Below the pieces are notes generated by a model. It saw only the letters and a list, made by a program, of their open reading frames with translations. It was not told where the DNA came from and made no database searches. A stretch of 12,049 nucleotides of DNA from Vulcanimicrobiota bacterium. Lineage in GTDB: Bacteria; Vulcanimicrobiota; Vulcanimicrobiia; Vulcanimicrobiales; Vulcanimicrobiaceae. Location of the stretch: positions 1-12,049 of the forward strand of contig JACRTZ010000236.1 in NCBI GenBank assembly GCA_014304965.1. Direction: 5' to 3'. This document shows positions 5,740-12,049 of this stretch, piece after piece. Made by a program: the position numbers and the translations under genes. The stretch's first letter is position 1. Every line of letters begins with the position of its first letter.

Positions 5740-6552
5740 ATGATTTCGGTTCGATTTCTGGGCACCGGCGGCGCGCGCTTCGTCGTCGCTCGGCAAATTC
5801 GGGCGTCCGGCGGGATGTGGTTCAGGTTCGGTAGCGAGCAGGGTGGAGCGGTCACGCAAATCCACGTGGACCCGGGTCCCGGCGCGCTCGTGCGCGCCCT
5901 CTCGAGCGTTCCGCCGTGCGAGCCGCGCGAACTCGATGCGATCGCGCTCTCGCACAAGCACCTGGACCATTCAGGCGACGTCAACGCGATGATCGAAGCG
6001 ATGACGCAGGGCGGCTGGCGTAAACGCGGCGCGCTCTTGGCGCCACGTGACGCGTTCGAAGGCGAGCCCGTCATCTTTCCGTATGCGGCGCGCTTCGTGC
6101 CGACGCACCACGTGCTCGAAGAGCGGTCGGGACCGTATCTCATCAACGACGTCGAAGTCCGCACGTCCGTTCGCCATCATCACGGTGTCGAGACGTACGG
6201 GTTCAACTTCACCCACGCCGGCACGACCGTATCCTACCTTCCGTGCGGCCGGTATTTCGATGGGTTGATCGACGACTATCGCTCGCACGCACCGGACGCG
6301 CTCATCATCAACGTGCTACGGTATCGCGACTCGATGGACGTGGATCACATCACGTTCGACCAGGCGCGGGACGTCATCGCGGGCGTTCGGCCGAGGGTCG
6401 CTGTCCTCACCCACTTCGGCACGAAAATGCTCGAGCGCGATCCGCCGAAGCTGGCGCGCGAACTCGAAGACGAACTCGGACTCAAGGTGTTCGCCGCGTA
6501 TGACGGCTGGACGCTCGACGTCTCGACGGAAATTGCGGCTGCGCTTGCTTGA
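5740..6552 (+). CDS. Metallo-beta-lactamase-fold hydrolase
   Basis: 270 residues starting ISVRFLGTGGA, a typical RNase Z/PqqB-like opening strand. The zinc motif HKHLDH (H72-x-H74-x-D76-H77) is intact after a beta-strand ending DAIALS, and later His/Asp ligands are available in VRHHHGVE, LPCGRYFDG and VLTHFG. The ending resembles stand-alone MBL proteins that sense or hydrolyse small metabolites or phosphodiesters rather than true lactamases. No signal peptide, so cytoplasmic. GTG 5734, two codons upstream, is an equally possible start; neither has a good ribosome site. The stop overlaps the probable start of the next gene. The substrate is unknown. Confidence 0.85.
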   Translation: MISVRFLGTGGARFVVARQIRASGGMWFRFGSEQGGAVTQIHVDPGPGALVRALSSVPPCEPRELDAIALSHKHLDHSGDVNAMIEAMTQGGWRKRGALLAPRDAFEGEPVIFPYAARFVPTHHVLEERSGPYLINDVEVRTSVRHHHGVETYGFNFTHAGTTVSYLPCGRYFDGLIDDYRSHAPDALIINVLRYRDSMDVDHITFDQARDVIAGVRPRVAVLTHFGTKMLERDPPKLARELEDELGLKVFAAYDGWTLDVSTEIAAALA

Positions 6553-6973
6553 CGTCGAGATCGCCGAGGTACGGCCGGAACGAACCGGCGGTTTCCGGCG
6601 CGAACACGCACGCGAGGCTGCTTCGACGCTCTGGGGTTTCACCGTGATCCCGCAAGAACAGCGACACGAATTCGCCGCAATCGAGGGCGACGAGGTGCGC
6701 GGTGTGCTTGCAGTGCGCATCTCCGCGTCGCTCGCGCACGTCGAATCGCTGGTGGTTGCTACGGAATACCGCCGGCGAGGTATCGGGCGCCGCTTGCTCG
6801 CACGTGCTGAAGAGATAGCGAACTACTACAATTGCCATAAAGTGACGCTCGAGGTACCTGCCGTCGGGCCGGCACGCGGCTTTTTCGAGGCGTGCGGCTA
6901 CAAGACCGAGGCCGTGTTGCCCCAACACACCTTCAAGAAGGACGTTGCCGTCCTACGAAAATTCTTGCTATAG
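6545..6973 (+). CDS. GNAT-family N-acetyltransferase
   Basis: About 142 residues. Acetyl-CoA-binding motif A is clear: HVESLVVATEYRRRGIGRRLLARAEEIA, with the pyrophosphate loop R76-RRGIGRRL84. It is followed by the motif B region (VTLEVPAVGPARGFFEACGYK), where the 'FFEACGY' segment is typical of GNATs. The start is uncertain: TTG 6545 overlaps the MBL stop (6550-6552) and suggests coupling; ATG 6500 would overlap by 53 bases and add an Arg-rich leader that looks like shadow sequence of the MBL gene. The acetyl acceptor is unknown. RimI-type protein acetylation or small-molecule acetylation are both possible. Confidence 0.83.
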   Translation: MLDVEIAEVRPERTGGFRREHAREAASTLWGFTVIPQEQRHEFAAIEGDEVRGVLAVRISASLAHVESLVVATEYRRRGIGRRLLARAEEIANYYNCHKVTLEVPAVGPARGFFEACGYKTEAVLPQHTFKKDVAVLRKFLL

Positions 6974-6974
6974 G
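6945..6974 (+). promoter_or_regulatory. Possible promoter before the beta-propeller gene
   Basis: TTGCCG (6945-6950) and TATAGG (6969-6974) are spaced by 18 bases across the end of the GNAT gene. Both hexamers match consensus at 4 of 6 positions. The local AT richness (attcttgctatagga) stands out from the GC-rich surroundings, which is the main reason to list it. Confidence 0.3.
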
Positions 6975-7005
6975 ATTCGCGTAAGCCGCTGAGAAGCGAA
7001 CCTCC

Positions 7006-7656
7006 ATGCAGGACATCGAAGAGTTGCTCCGTCTTCCCTCACCCGCGCCCTTTCCGCAATCGCTCGCGTTCGACGGAGAGTGTCTATGGATGGGATCGCG
7101 AGAAACGCGACGATTGTACTGCATCGATGCGCGCCGCTGGACGGTTCGCGAAGAAGTGCAGGCGCCGGGTACGCCGTGGGGCATGACGGTTGTGGGCGAC
7201 GAACTGCGCGTCGTGTGCGGCGAAACCGACGAGGACAACCGTATCATTCGGCGCTTCGTGCCGGGGCACGGTTTCAAAATGCACGATGCCATTCCGTGTC
7301 CGGACGACGCAGGCTCGCAACTCTCGTACGACGGCGACCGGCTCTATCTGAGTCAATGGTACAACAAGCGCATCCTCTCGCTTGACGAGCAGGGTCACAT
7401 CGGTACGGTCATCGACCTGCCGCATCAGATCGCCGGTCACGTCGTCGTTGACGGCTGTTTCTACGTTTTGACGACCGAAGACAAAGAAAAAGACTATTGG
7501 CTGACGCGGGTCGACGCGCGCAACGGCTCGCCCAAGATCGAGGACATCGCGCGGATCCCGTTCCCGGGCCGGGCGCTCGCGTACGACGGCGAGCACTTCT
7601 GGACCAACCATCGCGAAGCGCACGAGATCGTGTCCTTCGCCCGGCCCGCCGCGTAG
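7006..7656 (+). CDS. Beta-propeller-like protein with five internal repeats
   Basis: 216 residues with five blade-like repeats beginning near residues 18, 58, 104, 143 and 188. Each has the pattern 'hxhDGxxhahxxxxxxxIxxhD', for example LAFDGECLWMG, LSYDGDRLYLS, VVVDGCFYVLT and LAYDGEHFWTN. This resembles glutamine-cyclotransferase/YncE/NHL-type propellers. At five short blades it is smaller than the usual six- or seven-blade members and may be an incomplete ring or dimerise. There is no signal peptide or membrane segment, so it is probably cytoplasmic. A weak GAGAAG ribosome site lies at 6991-6996. The next gene, korA, starts 77 bases downstream. Function is not predictable; such proteins are scaffolds, binding proteins or lactonase-like enzymes. 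Confidence 0.72.
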   Translation: MQDIEELLRLPSPAPFPQSLAFDGECLWMGSRETRRLYCIDARRWTVREEVQAPGTPWGMTVVGDELRVVCGETDEDNRIIRRFVPGHGFKMHDAIPCPDDAGSQLSYDGDRLYLSQWYNKRILSLDEQGHIGTVIDLPHQIAGHVVVDGCFYVLTTEDKEKDYWLTRVDARNGSPKIEDIARIPFPGRALAYDGEHFWTNHREAHEIVSFARPAA

Positions 7657-7733
7657 CGGCCAATCGAGGGCGATTCCAGCCGAGTCTTGAAACGGTAGCG
7701 ATTGCACCTCGCTCAGTGGATTCGGGGAGCCAT

Positions 7734-9494
7734 TTGATCGTCAACGATATCGAGATCATGTTCGGGGGGCAGGCCGGCGACGGCAGCCTTACGACGGGCG
7801 ACTTGATCGCCGGCGTTTTCAAGCGGATGGGGCTGGAAGTCTACACGTATAAGGACTTCCCGTCGCGCATTCGCGGCGGACATACGAACTACGTCATTCG
7901 CGCCGGCCGCCACCCGAACTACGGGATGGCCGATTTCGTGGACGGCTTGGTTGCCTTCGATCTCGAAGCGGTCGAGGCACATATTGAAGAGATGCGGCCG
8001 GGCGGCTTCGTCATTTTCGACAACACGTCCGAAACGGTGCCCGACCATGTCAAGCGTCCGGACGTTACGTGGTACGAGATTCCGCTCGCCAAGATCGCGA
8101 AAGAAGACCTCGGCCTCGAACTCGTTCGCAATACGATTTCGCTCGGCGTGCTCGGCGCGCTGATCGGCATGGACCCGCAAATCATGCGAACCGATGTCAC
8201 CGGCGTGTACAAGCGCAAGGGCGACAAGGTCGTGGATATCAACATGCGCGCGATTCAGGCGGGCGAAGATTACGTCAAAGCGCATTTTGCCGAGTGGCCG
8301 AGCGGTTACGCGCTCGAAGCCGCTCGAGACGGCGAACGCCTTCTCATGATGGGCAACGACGCGATCGGCTATGCGTCGCTCGTTGCGGGCTGCCGGTTCA
8401 TCGCTGGTTATCCGATCACGCCCGCGACCGACATCCTTGAATGGATGGCGAAGTATGGTCCCAAGTACGGCGCCGTCACCATCCAGGCCGAGGACGAACT
8501 CGCCGCGATTACGATGACGCTCGGTGCGTCCTTTACGGGCGTGCGCGCGATGACCGCAACCTCGGGGCCGGGTCAAGCGCTCATGACCGAAGCGATCGGC
8601 CTGGCGGGCGTGCTCGAGATTCCGGTCGTGGTCGTGGAATGTGCGCGGACCGGTCCGTCCACCGGGATGCCGACGAAAACCGAACAATCCAATCTCAATC
8701 ACTTAGTTTTTTCCGGACATGGCGAAATTCCAAAGATCGTAATTTCGCCCGGCACCGTCGAAGATTCGTTCTACCTTACGGCGCTGGCGTTCAACCTCGC
8801 CGAAAAATATCAGATGCCGGTGTTCGTGCTGACCGAACAAGCGTTGTGTCAGAGCAAGGCGACGTTGCCGGTCCTCGATCTTTCGCGCGTGAAAATCGAC
8901 CGTGGCAAACTGCAGACCGATCCCGTCGTGTTCGGCGAGTACAAGCGGTTCGCGTTCACCGAAGACGGCGTCTCGCCGCGCGTGATTCCGGGCGTCGAAG
9001 GCGGCATGCACCTCGCGCCGGGTTCCGAACACAACGAACTCGGCGTCATCACCGAGAATCCGAAAAATCGCGCGCGCATGATGGAAAAGCGCATGGGCAA
9101 GATGGTGTCTGCGAAGCCCGACCTGCCGGCCCCGCTCGTGCACGGCGACAAGAACGCACGCATCGCCGTGATCGGCTACGGTGCAAATCGCGGCCCGATC
9201 GTCGAGGCGCAAACGCGTCTGGCGGCGGCCGGCACGGCGACGAAGTTTCTCGAGATGCGCACGCTCTGGCCGTTTCCGGAAGAAGAAGTTCGCGCGTTCA
9301 TCGAGGAAACCGATCACGTCTTCGTCGTCGAGAACAACTTCACGGGCCAGCTGGAACGGCTCGTGCGCTACGTCGTCGGGCCGCTCGAGCGCATGCATAG
9401 CGTGCTGAAATATAACGGCCGCCCTTTCCGGCCGATCGAAGTGATCGAGCCTATCGAGCGTTTTGCGGCCGTGCGCGGCCTGGCGGGAGTTTAA
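7734..9494 (+). CDS. korA: 2-oxoacid:ferredoxin oxidoreductase, gamma-alpha fusion subunit
   Basis: 586 residues from TTG 7734, chosen for GGGGAG at 7724-7729; GTG 7716 is an alternative in-frame start. The N-terminal gamma domain (about 5-185) has GGQAGDG (11-17) and SRIRGGHTNYVIR (44-56). The alpha domain I (about 200-430) has GYPITPATD (225-233), TSGPG (276-280) and RTGPSTGMPTKTEQ (305-318). Domain II near the C-terminus (from about NARIAVIGYG) includes LWPFPEE and FVVENNFTGQ. With KorB it converts a 2-oxoacid, most likely 2-oxoglutarate, plus CoA to acyl-CoA and CO2 while reducing ferredoxin. The gamma-alpha fusion is the layout of Mycobacterium tuberculosis KorA and other two-subunit KORs. 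Alternatives are branched-chain or other 2-oxoacid specificity. Confidence 0.93.
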   Translation: MIVNDIEIMFGGQAGDGSLTTGDLIAGVFKRMGLEVYTYKDFPSRIRGGHTNYVIRAGRHPNYGMADFVDGLVAFDLEAVEAHIEEMRPGGFVIFDNTSETVPDHVKRPDVTWYEIPLAKIAKEDLGLELVRNTISLGVLGALIGMDPQIMRTDVTGVYKRKGDKVVDINMRAIQAGEDYVKAHFAEWPSGYALEAARDGERLLMMGNDAIGYASLVAGCRFIAGYPITPATDILEWMAKYGPKYGAVTIQAEDELAAITMTLGASFTGVRAMTATSGPGQALMTEAIGLAGVLEIPVVVVECARTGPSTGMPTKTEQSNLNHLVFSGHGEIPKIVISPGTVEDSFYLTALAFNLAEKYQMPVFVLTEQALCQSKATLPVLDLSRVKIDRGKLQTDPVVFGEYKRFAFTEDGVSPRVIPGVEGGMHLAPGSEHNELGVITENPKNRARMMEKRMGKMVSAKPDLPAPLVHGDKNARIAVIGYGANRGPIVEAQTRLAAAGTATKFLEMRTLWPFPEEEVRAFIEETDHVFVVENNFTGQLERLVRYVVGPLERMHSVLKYNGRPFRPIEVIEPIERFAAVRGLAGV

Positions 9495-9497
9495 CCG

Positions 9498-10367
9498 ATG
9501 TCCACCGTGATGAGTCCCAAAGATTTCGCCACCGCGACCCCGTCGTGGTGGTGCCCCGGCTGCGGAGATTTTGGCGTGCTGTCCGCATTGAAGCAAGCGA
9601 TGGCCGAACTCGGGAAAACGCCCAAGAACGTTGCATTCATCTCCGGGATCGGCTGTAGCGGCAAGATCAGCGGCTACTTACATTCGTACGCGTTTCACGG
9701 CGTACACGGCCGGGCGTTGCCCGTCGCTCAAGCGGTCAAGCTTGCCAATCGCAACTTGACGGTTATCGCTGCGGGCGGCGACGGCGACGGATACGCGATC
9801 GGTGCCGGCCACTTTTTACACGCGGTCCGCCGCAACGCCGACATCACGTACATCGTCATGGACAACCAGACGTACGGATTGACTAAGGGCCAGTCGTCGC
9901 CGACGAGCATGACGGGTTACATCACGGGCACGAGCCCGCAAGGCAATCCCGACGCGCCGATCAACGGCCTCGCGGTCGCGCTCGCGGCCGGCGGCTCGTT
10001 CCTCGCGCGCGGATTCTCCGCGCATCCGAAATTATTGGTCGACCTCATCAAGCAGGCCGTCGAGCACAAGGGCTTTTCGCTGGTCGAAGTGATGTCGCCC
10101 TGCGTTACCTACAACAAGATCAACACCTACGCGTGGTTCAAAGAAAACGTTGCGTACGTCACCGAGAACGAGCACTACGATCCGACCGACAAGCAACAGG
10201 CGTTCGAAGCGCTCAGCCGCGAAGACAAGATTCCGCTTGGGATCATTTACCGCGAACAGCGCCCGACGCTCGAAACCTTGATGCATCTCGCCGAGATGCC
10301 GACGGTCAACGCCGTGCTCGATCCGCAAGCGCCCGAACTCGTGGCGCTACAAGAGGCCTACCGCTAA
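9498..10367 (+). CDS. korB: 2-oxoacid:ferredoxin oxidoreductase, beta (TPP/Fe-S) subunit
   Basis: 289 residues. Cluster-ligand candidates are C19 and C22 (CPGCGD), C53 (GIGCSG) and C202 (SPCVTYNK), the four cysteines expected for the beta-subunit [4Fe-4S] cluster. The TPP/Mg site is GDGDGYAIG (94-102) with N123 in VMDNQTYGLTKGQ; the TKGQxSPTS loop is typical of 2-oxoglutarate and related oxidoreductases. It starts 3 bases after the korA stop, with GGGAG at 9484-9488. The two subunits form a complex that needs an external ferredoxin; none is encoded in the window. The gene ends 4 bases before the convergent DUF4097-like gene, leaving no room for a dedicated terminator. Confidence 0.94.
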   Translation: MSTVMSPKDFATATPSWWCPGCGDFGVLSALKQAMAELGKTPKNVAFISGIGCSGKISGYLHSYAFHGVHGRALPVAQAVKLANRNLTVIAAGGDGDGYAIGAGHFLHAVRRNADITYIVMDNQTYGLTKGQSSPTSMTGYITGTSPQGNPDAPINGLAVALAAGGSFLARGFSAHPKLLVDLIKQAVEHKGFSLVEVMSPCVTYNKINTYAWFKENVAYVTENEHYDPTDKQQAFEALSREDKIPLGIIYREQRPTLETLMHLAEMPTVNAVLDPQAPELVALQEAYR

Positions 10368-10371
10368 GAAG

Positions 10372-11505
10372 CTACAGGAACTTGCGGCCGGGGCGGGGCT
10401 TCGGCGGGGGATTTGCGGGCAACGGTTGGCGTGGCTTTGGTAACTCGCGCGGTGTCGGCAATTCTCGCGCGCCCGGAGGCGCGGCATTCCGAACGTTGAC
10501 GCGCCGCAACAGCGCTTGCGGCGCCCGCCATTCGGGCGGAACTTTCGCTCGGGTGCGCAGCGAACCGTCGTACAGATACACGTTGCCGCCGCCGCTGGTC
10601 GCGTTGATGACGGGGCCGCCTCCCTCGACAACGGCCGTTGCTTCGCCGTCGCGGTTATCCACTTGCGCGCGGCGGTCGAAGAGCGCATAAACTTTGCCGC
10701 TTCCGCCCGCGCGCGCGCCGAACTGCGCGGGGCCGCCGACGCCGATCGCAACGTTGCCGCTGGTCGAGTCGAAACGCGCGAGCCCGGCGTCGAACGTGCC
10801 GCCGTCGTACACGATGTTTCCGTTGACGCTCGTGGCTTCGATCTGGCGCGAACGGCAGCGTTCGAAGATCAGCGCGCCGATCGCGGTGCGGGCGCGAAGG
10901 CGGCTGAAGTTCGAATCGTTCGCGATCACCGGGCCGCGGAGGACTTGCACGAAGCCGTCGCCGCCCACGTTGTCGAGCTGCGCGGTGCCGGAGTGCAAGT
11001 GCAGGATGAAAGTTCCATCTTTGTAATCGCGCAGTGCGAGCGACCCTCGCCCGACGTTCGCGGCGAGCAGAGCGGTATCGGCCGGAATCGTGATCGTCAC
11101 CGGGCCGAGCTCGCGACCCGGCTCGGCGCGCACGACGACTGCCGTACGCTGCCCGGCCGGAAGCGTGGAAACGACGAAACTTTCGGCGGGTAAGGTAATG
11201 CTGTTGCCGTCGGCCGTCTTTATCTGACCGAGCCGGATCAATGTCGGCGGAAGCATGGCGGGAACGCGGTTGGTATGCCGTTCGATCACGAACGCGCCGG
11301 ACTCGGCGCCCTCGACGAGCACCGTCGGCCGGTCCCATGTGCGGATCGTCAGGTTCGCCTGGCCGGGAATCTGGATGCGGACGATGGGCGCATTGGCGCC
11401 GTCCACCGAGGACACGTCGGCCCGCGCGACGCCGCTCGAGAGCGACGACGCTACAATGACAAACGGGAGCATCCGCGCCACGTCGCGGGCCCGACCTATC
11501 CGCAC
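10372..11505 (-). CDS. Secreted DUF4097-like beta-solenoid protein with proline-rich tail
   Basis: 377 residues from GTG 11505 with a Sec signal peptide: a basic n-region (RIGRARDVAR), a hydrophobic core (MLPFVIVASSLSSGV) and an AxA-type cleavage site around A29-D30. GTG and ATG codons 9 and 12 are alternative starts. The body (about 40-330) is made of short beta-rich turns such as TSVNGNIVYDGGTFDAG, STSGNVAIGVGG and ATSGGGNVYLYDG, the repetitive ladder of DUF4097/adhesin-type solenoid proteins. The last ~33 residues are rich in Pro, Arg and Lys. The protein is likely periplasmic or surface exposed. It lies 31 bases downstream of the histidine kinase gene on the same strand, so the two are probably co-transcribed. 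Function is unknown; many DUF4097 proteins sit beside regulators of the envelope. Family call is moderate. Confidence 0.75.
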   Translation of the reverse strand: MRIGRARDVARMLPFVIVASSLSSGVARADVSSVDGANAPIVRIQIPGQANLTIRTWDRPTVLVEGAESGAFVIERHTNRVPAMLPPTLIRLGQIKTADGNSITLPAESFVVSTLPAGQRTAVVVRAEPGRELGPVTITIPADTALLAANVGRGSLALRDYKDGTFILHLHSGTAQLDNVGGDGFVQVLRGPVIANDSNFSRLRARTAIGALIFERCRSRQIEATSVNGNIVYDGGTFDAGLARFDSTSGNVAIGVGGPAQFGARAGGSGKVYALFDRRAQVDNRDGEATAVVEGGGPVINATSGGGNVYLYDGSLRTRAKVPPEWRAPQALLRRVNVRNAAPPGARELPTPRELPKPRQPLPANPPPKPRPGRKFL

Positions 11506-11536
11506 GCTCTTACCCTACCCGCAGCGACTGAAAGAG

Positions 11537-12049
11537 TCATGAAAGCGGGGTGAAGGTTGGCAGGATGACCTGAAAGGTCGTCCCTCCCCCGGCCGAGCGC
11601 GACGCCTCGATGGTCCCGTCGTGCGCGCGCACGATGCTCCGCGCGATTGCGAGGCCGAGGCCGGTTCCGGGAACCGAGCGGTTGCGGGACTTGTCCGTCC
11701 GGTAGAACCGGTCGAATACCCGGTCCAGCGACTCTTCCTCGATGCCGATGCCCGTGTCGCTCACGTCCACCATGGCGCGGCCATCCGACGCCGCCAGCGT
11801 AACGTCAACGCGGCCGCTTTCGGTGAATTTGATCGCGTTGTCGATCAGGTTCGCAAACAGCTGACGCAAGAGGTTGGCGTCGCCGAGGACGACCGGTTCG
11901 CCCGGCGCTTCGACGGATGAGAATCGCAGCGCCAACGACTTTTCCGAAGCGCGCGACGTGCCGGATTTGACGGCATCCGCCACGACGGCGTCGAGCGCGA
12001 GGGGTTTACGCGGAATGCCGTCGCCGGATTCGGCTTTGGCGAGCACGAG
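11537..12049 (-). CDS. Sensor histidine kinase, C-terminal catalytic part (5' end outside window)
   Basis: The frame is open to the right edge; about 171 codons are visible. The first visible residues (LVLAKAESGD) are the end of the dimerisation/phosphoacceptor helix, the 'LLxLArxEsG' segment common to HisKA kinases, so the phosphorylated His and the sensor domain are outside. The HATPase_c domain is complete: N box (NLIDNAIKFT), G1 (DTGIGIEEE), F box (FDRFYRTDKSR) and G2 (GTGLGLAIA), ending in GGGTTFQVILP. It resembles PhoR/BaeS-type kinases. The partner response regulator would be expected farther upstream, outside the window. The following gene, a secreted DUF4097-like protein, may be part of the same operon. 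Confidence 0.94.
   Translation of the reverse strand, partial: LVLAKAESGDGIPRKPLALDAVVADAVKSGTSRASEKSLALRFSSVEAPGEPVVLGDANLLRQLFANLIDNAIKFTESGRVDVTLAASDGRAMVDVSDTGIGIEEESLDRVFDRFYRTDKSRNRSVPGTGLGLAIARSIVRAHDGTIEASRSAGGGTTFQVILPTFTPLS

Noticed and set aside
7645..7661. Short GCCGC/GCGGC hairpin at the end of the propeller gene as a terminator
   Set aside because: Only a 5-bp stem overlapping the stop codon and no T-run after it; common by chance in GC-rich sequence.
7084..7707. 207-residue minus-strand frame over the propeller gene
   Set aside because: Shadow of the repeat-bearing plus-strand gene; no domain motifs.
7713..9596. Minus-strand open frames of 329 and 297 residues over korA
   Set aside because: Fully antisense to a gene with intact catalytic motifs; His/Arg-rich shadow translation typical of GC-rich DNA.
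10516..11193. 225-residue plus-strand frame antisense to the DUF4097-like gene
   Set aside because: The minus-strand frame has a signal peptide and solenoid-like repeats, while this one is Arg/Ala-rich without motifs.
1..12049. CRISPR array, insertion sequence, tRNA or prophage
   Set aside because: No regularly spaced direct repeats, transposase motifs, terminal inverted repeats, tRNA-like cloverleafs or phage genes were seen.

Overview
This is a GC-rich bacterial chromosomal window with tightly packed genes, strong codon-position bias and no mobile elements, tRNAs, rRNAs or CRISPR arrays that I can see. The gene set (DUF1501 protein, PhaQ-like regulator plus phasin, retropepsin-type aspartyl protease behind a signal peptide, DUF4097-like secreted protein, KorAB) fits a heterotrophic environmental bacterium. 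The style recalls uncultured Eremiobacterota/Vulcanimicrobiota-type genomes, but that assignment is a weak inference from gene style only.

Layout. Bases 1-461 hold the end of a DUF1501 gene. Bases 579-1987 form a plus-strand polyhydroxyalkanoate (PHA) block: a PhaJ-like MaoC hydratase, a PadR-family regulator closely resembling PhaQ, and a phasin (PhaP), closed by a clear intrinsic terminator near 2010-2035. A mandelate-racemase-type enolase-superfamily gene (3140-2052) runs on the minus strand. It diverges from a PhaB-type acetoacetyl-CoA reductase (3243-4058). Downstream lies a broken gene, made of a signal peptide plus N-terminal domain in one frame and a double-DTG aspartyl protease in another. 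It is followed by a small 3-TM protein, a metallo-beta-lactamase-fold hydrolase, a GNAT acetyltransferase and a five-blade beta-propeller-like protein. Bases 7734-10367 encode the gamma-alpha fusion and beta subunits of a 2-oxoacid:ferredoxin oxidoreductase (KorAB). On the minus strand, running in from the right edge, are the end of a sensor histidine kinase and then a secreted DUF4097-like protein, convergent with korB.

How they may work together. PhaJ and PhaB both supply (R)-3-hydroxyacyl-CoA, the monomer for PHA synthase; neither the synthase nor a thiolase is in the window. The phasin coats PHA granules, and the PhaQ-like repressor next to it is expected to sense granules or polymer and control phaP and itself. 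The promoter in front of phaQ has a partial palindrome over its -10 element and would give a nearly leaderless transcript. A related motif lies as a perfect palindrome over the phaJ start codon, suggesting one small regulon.
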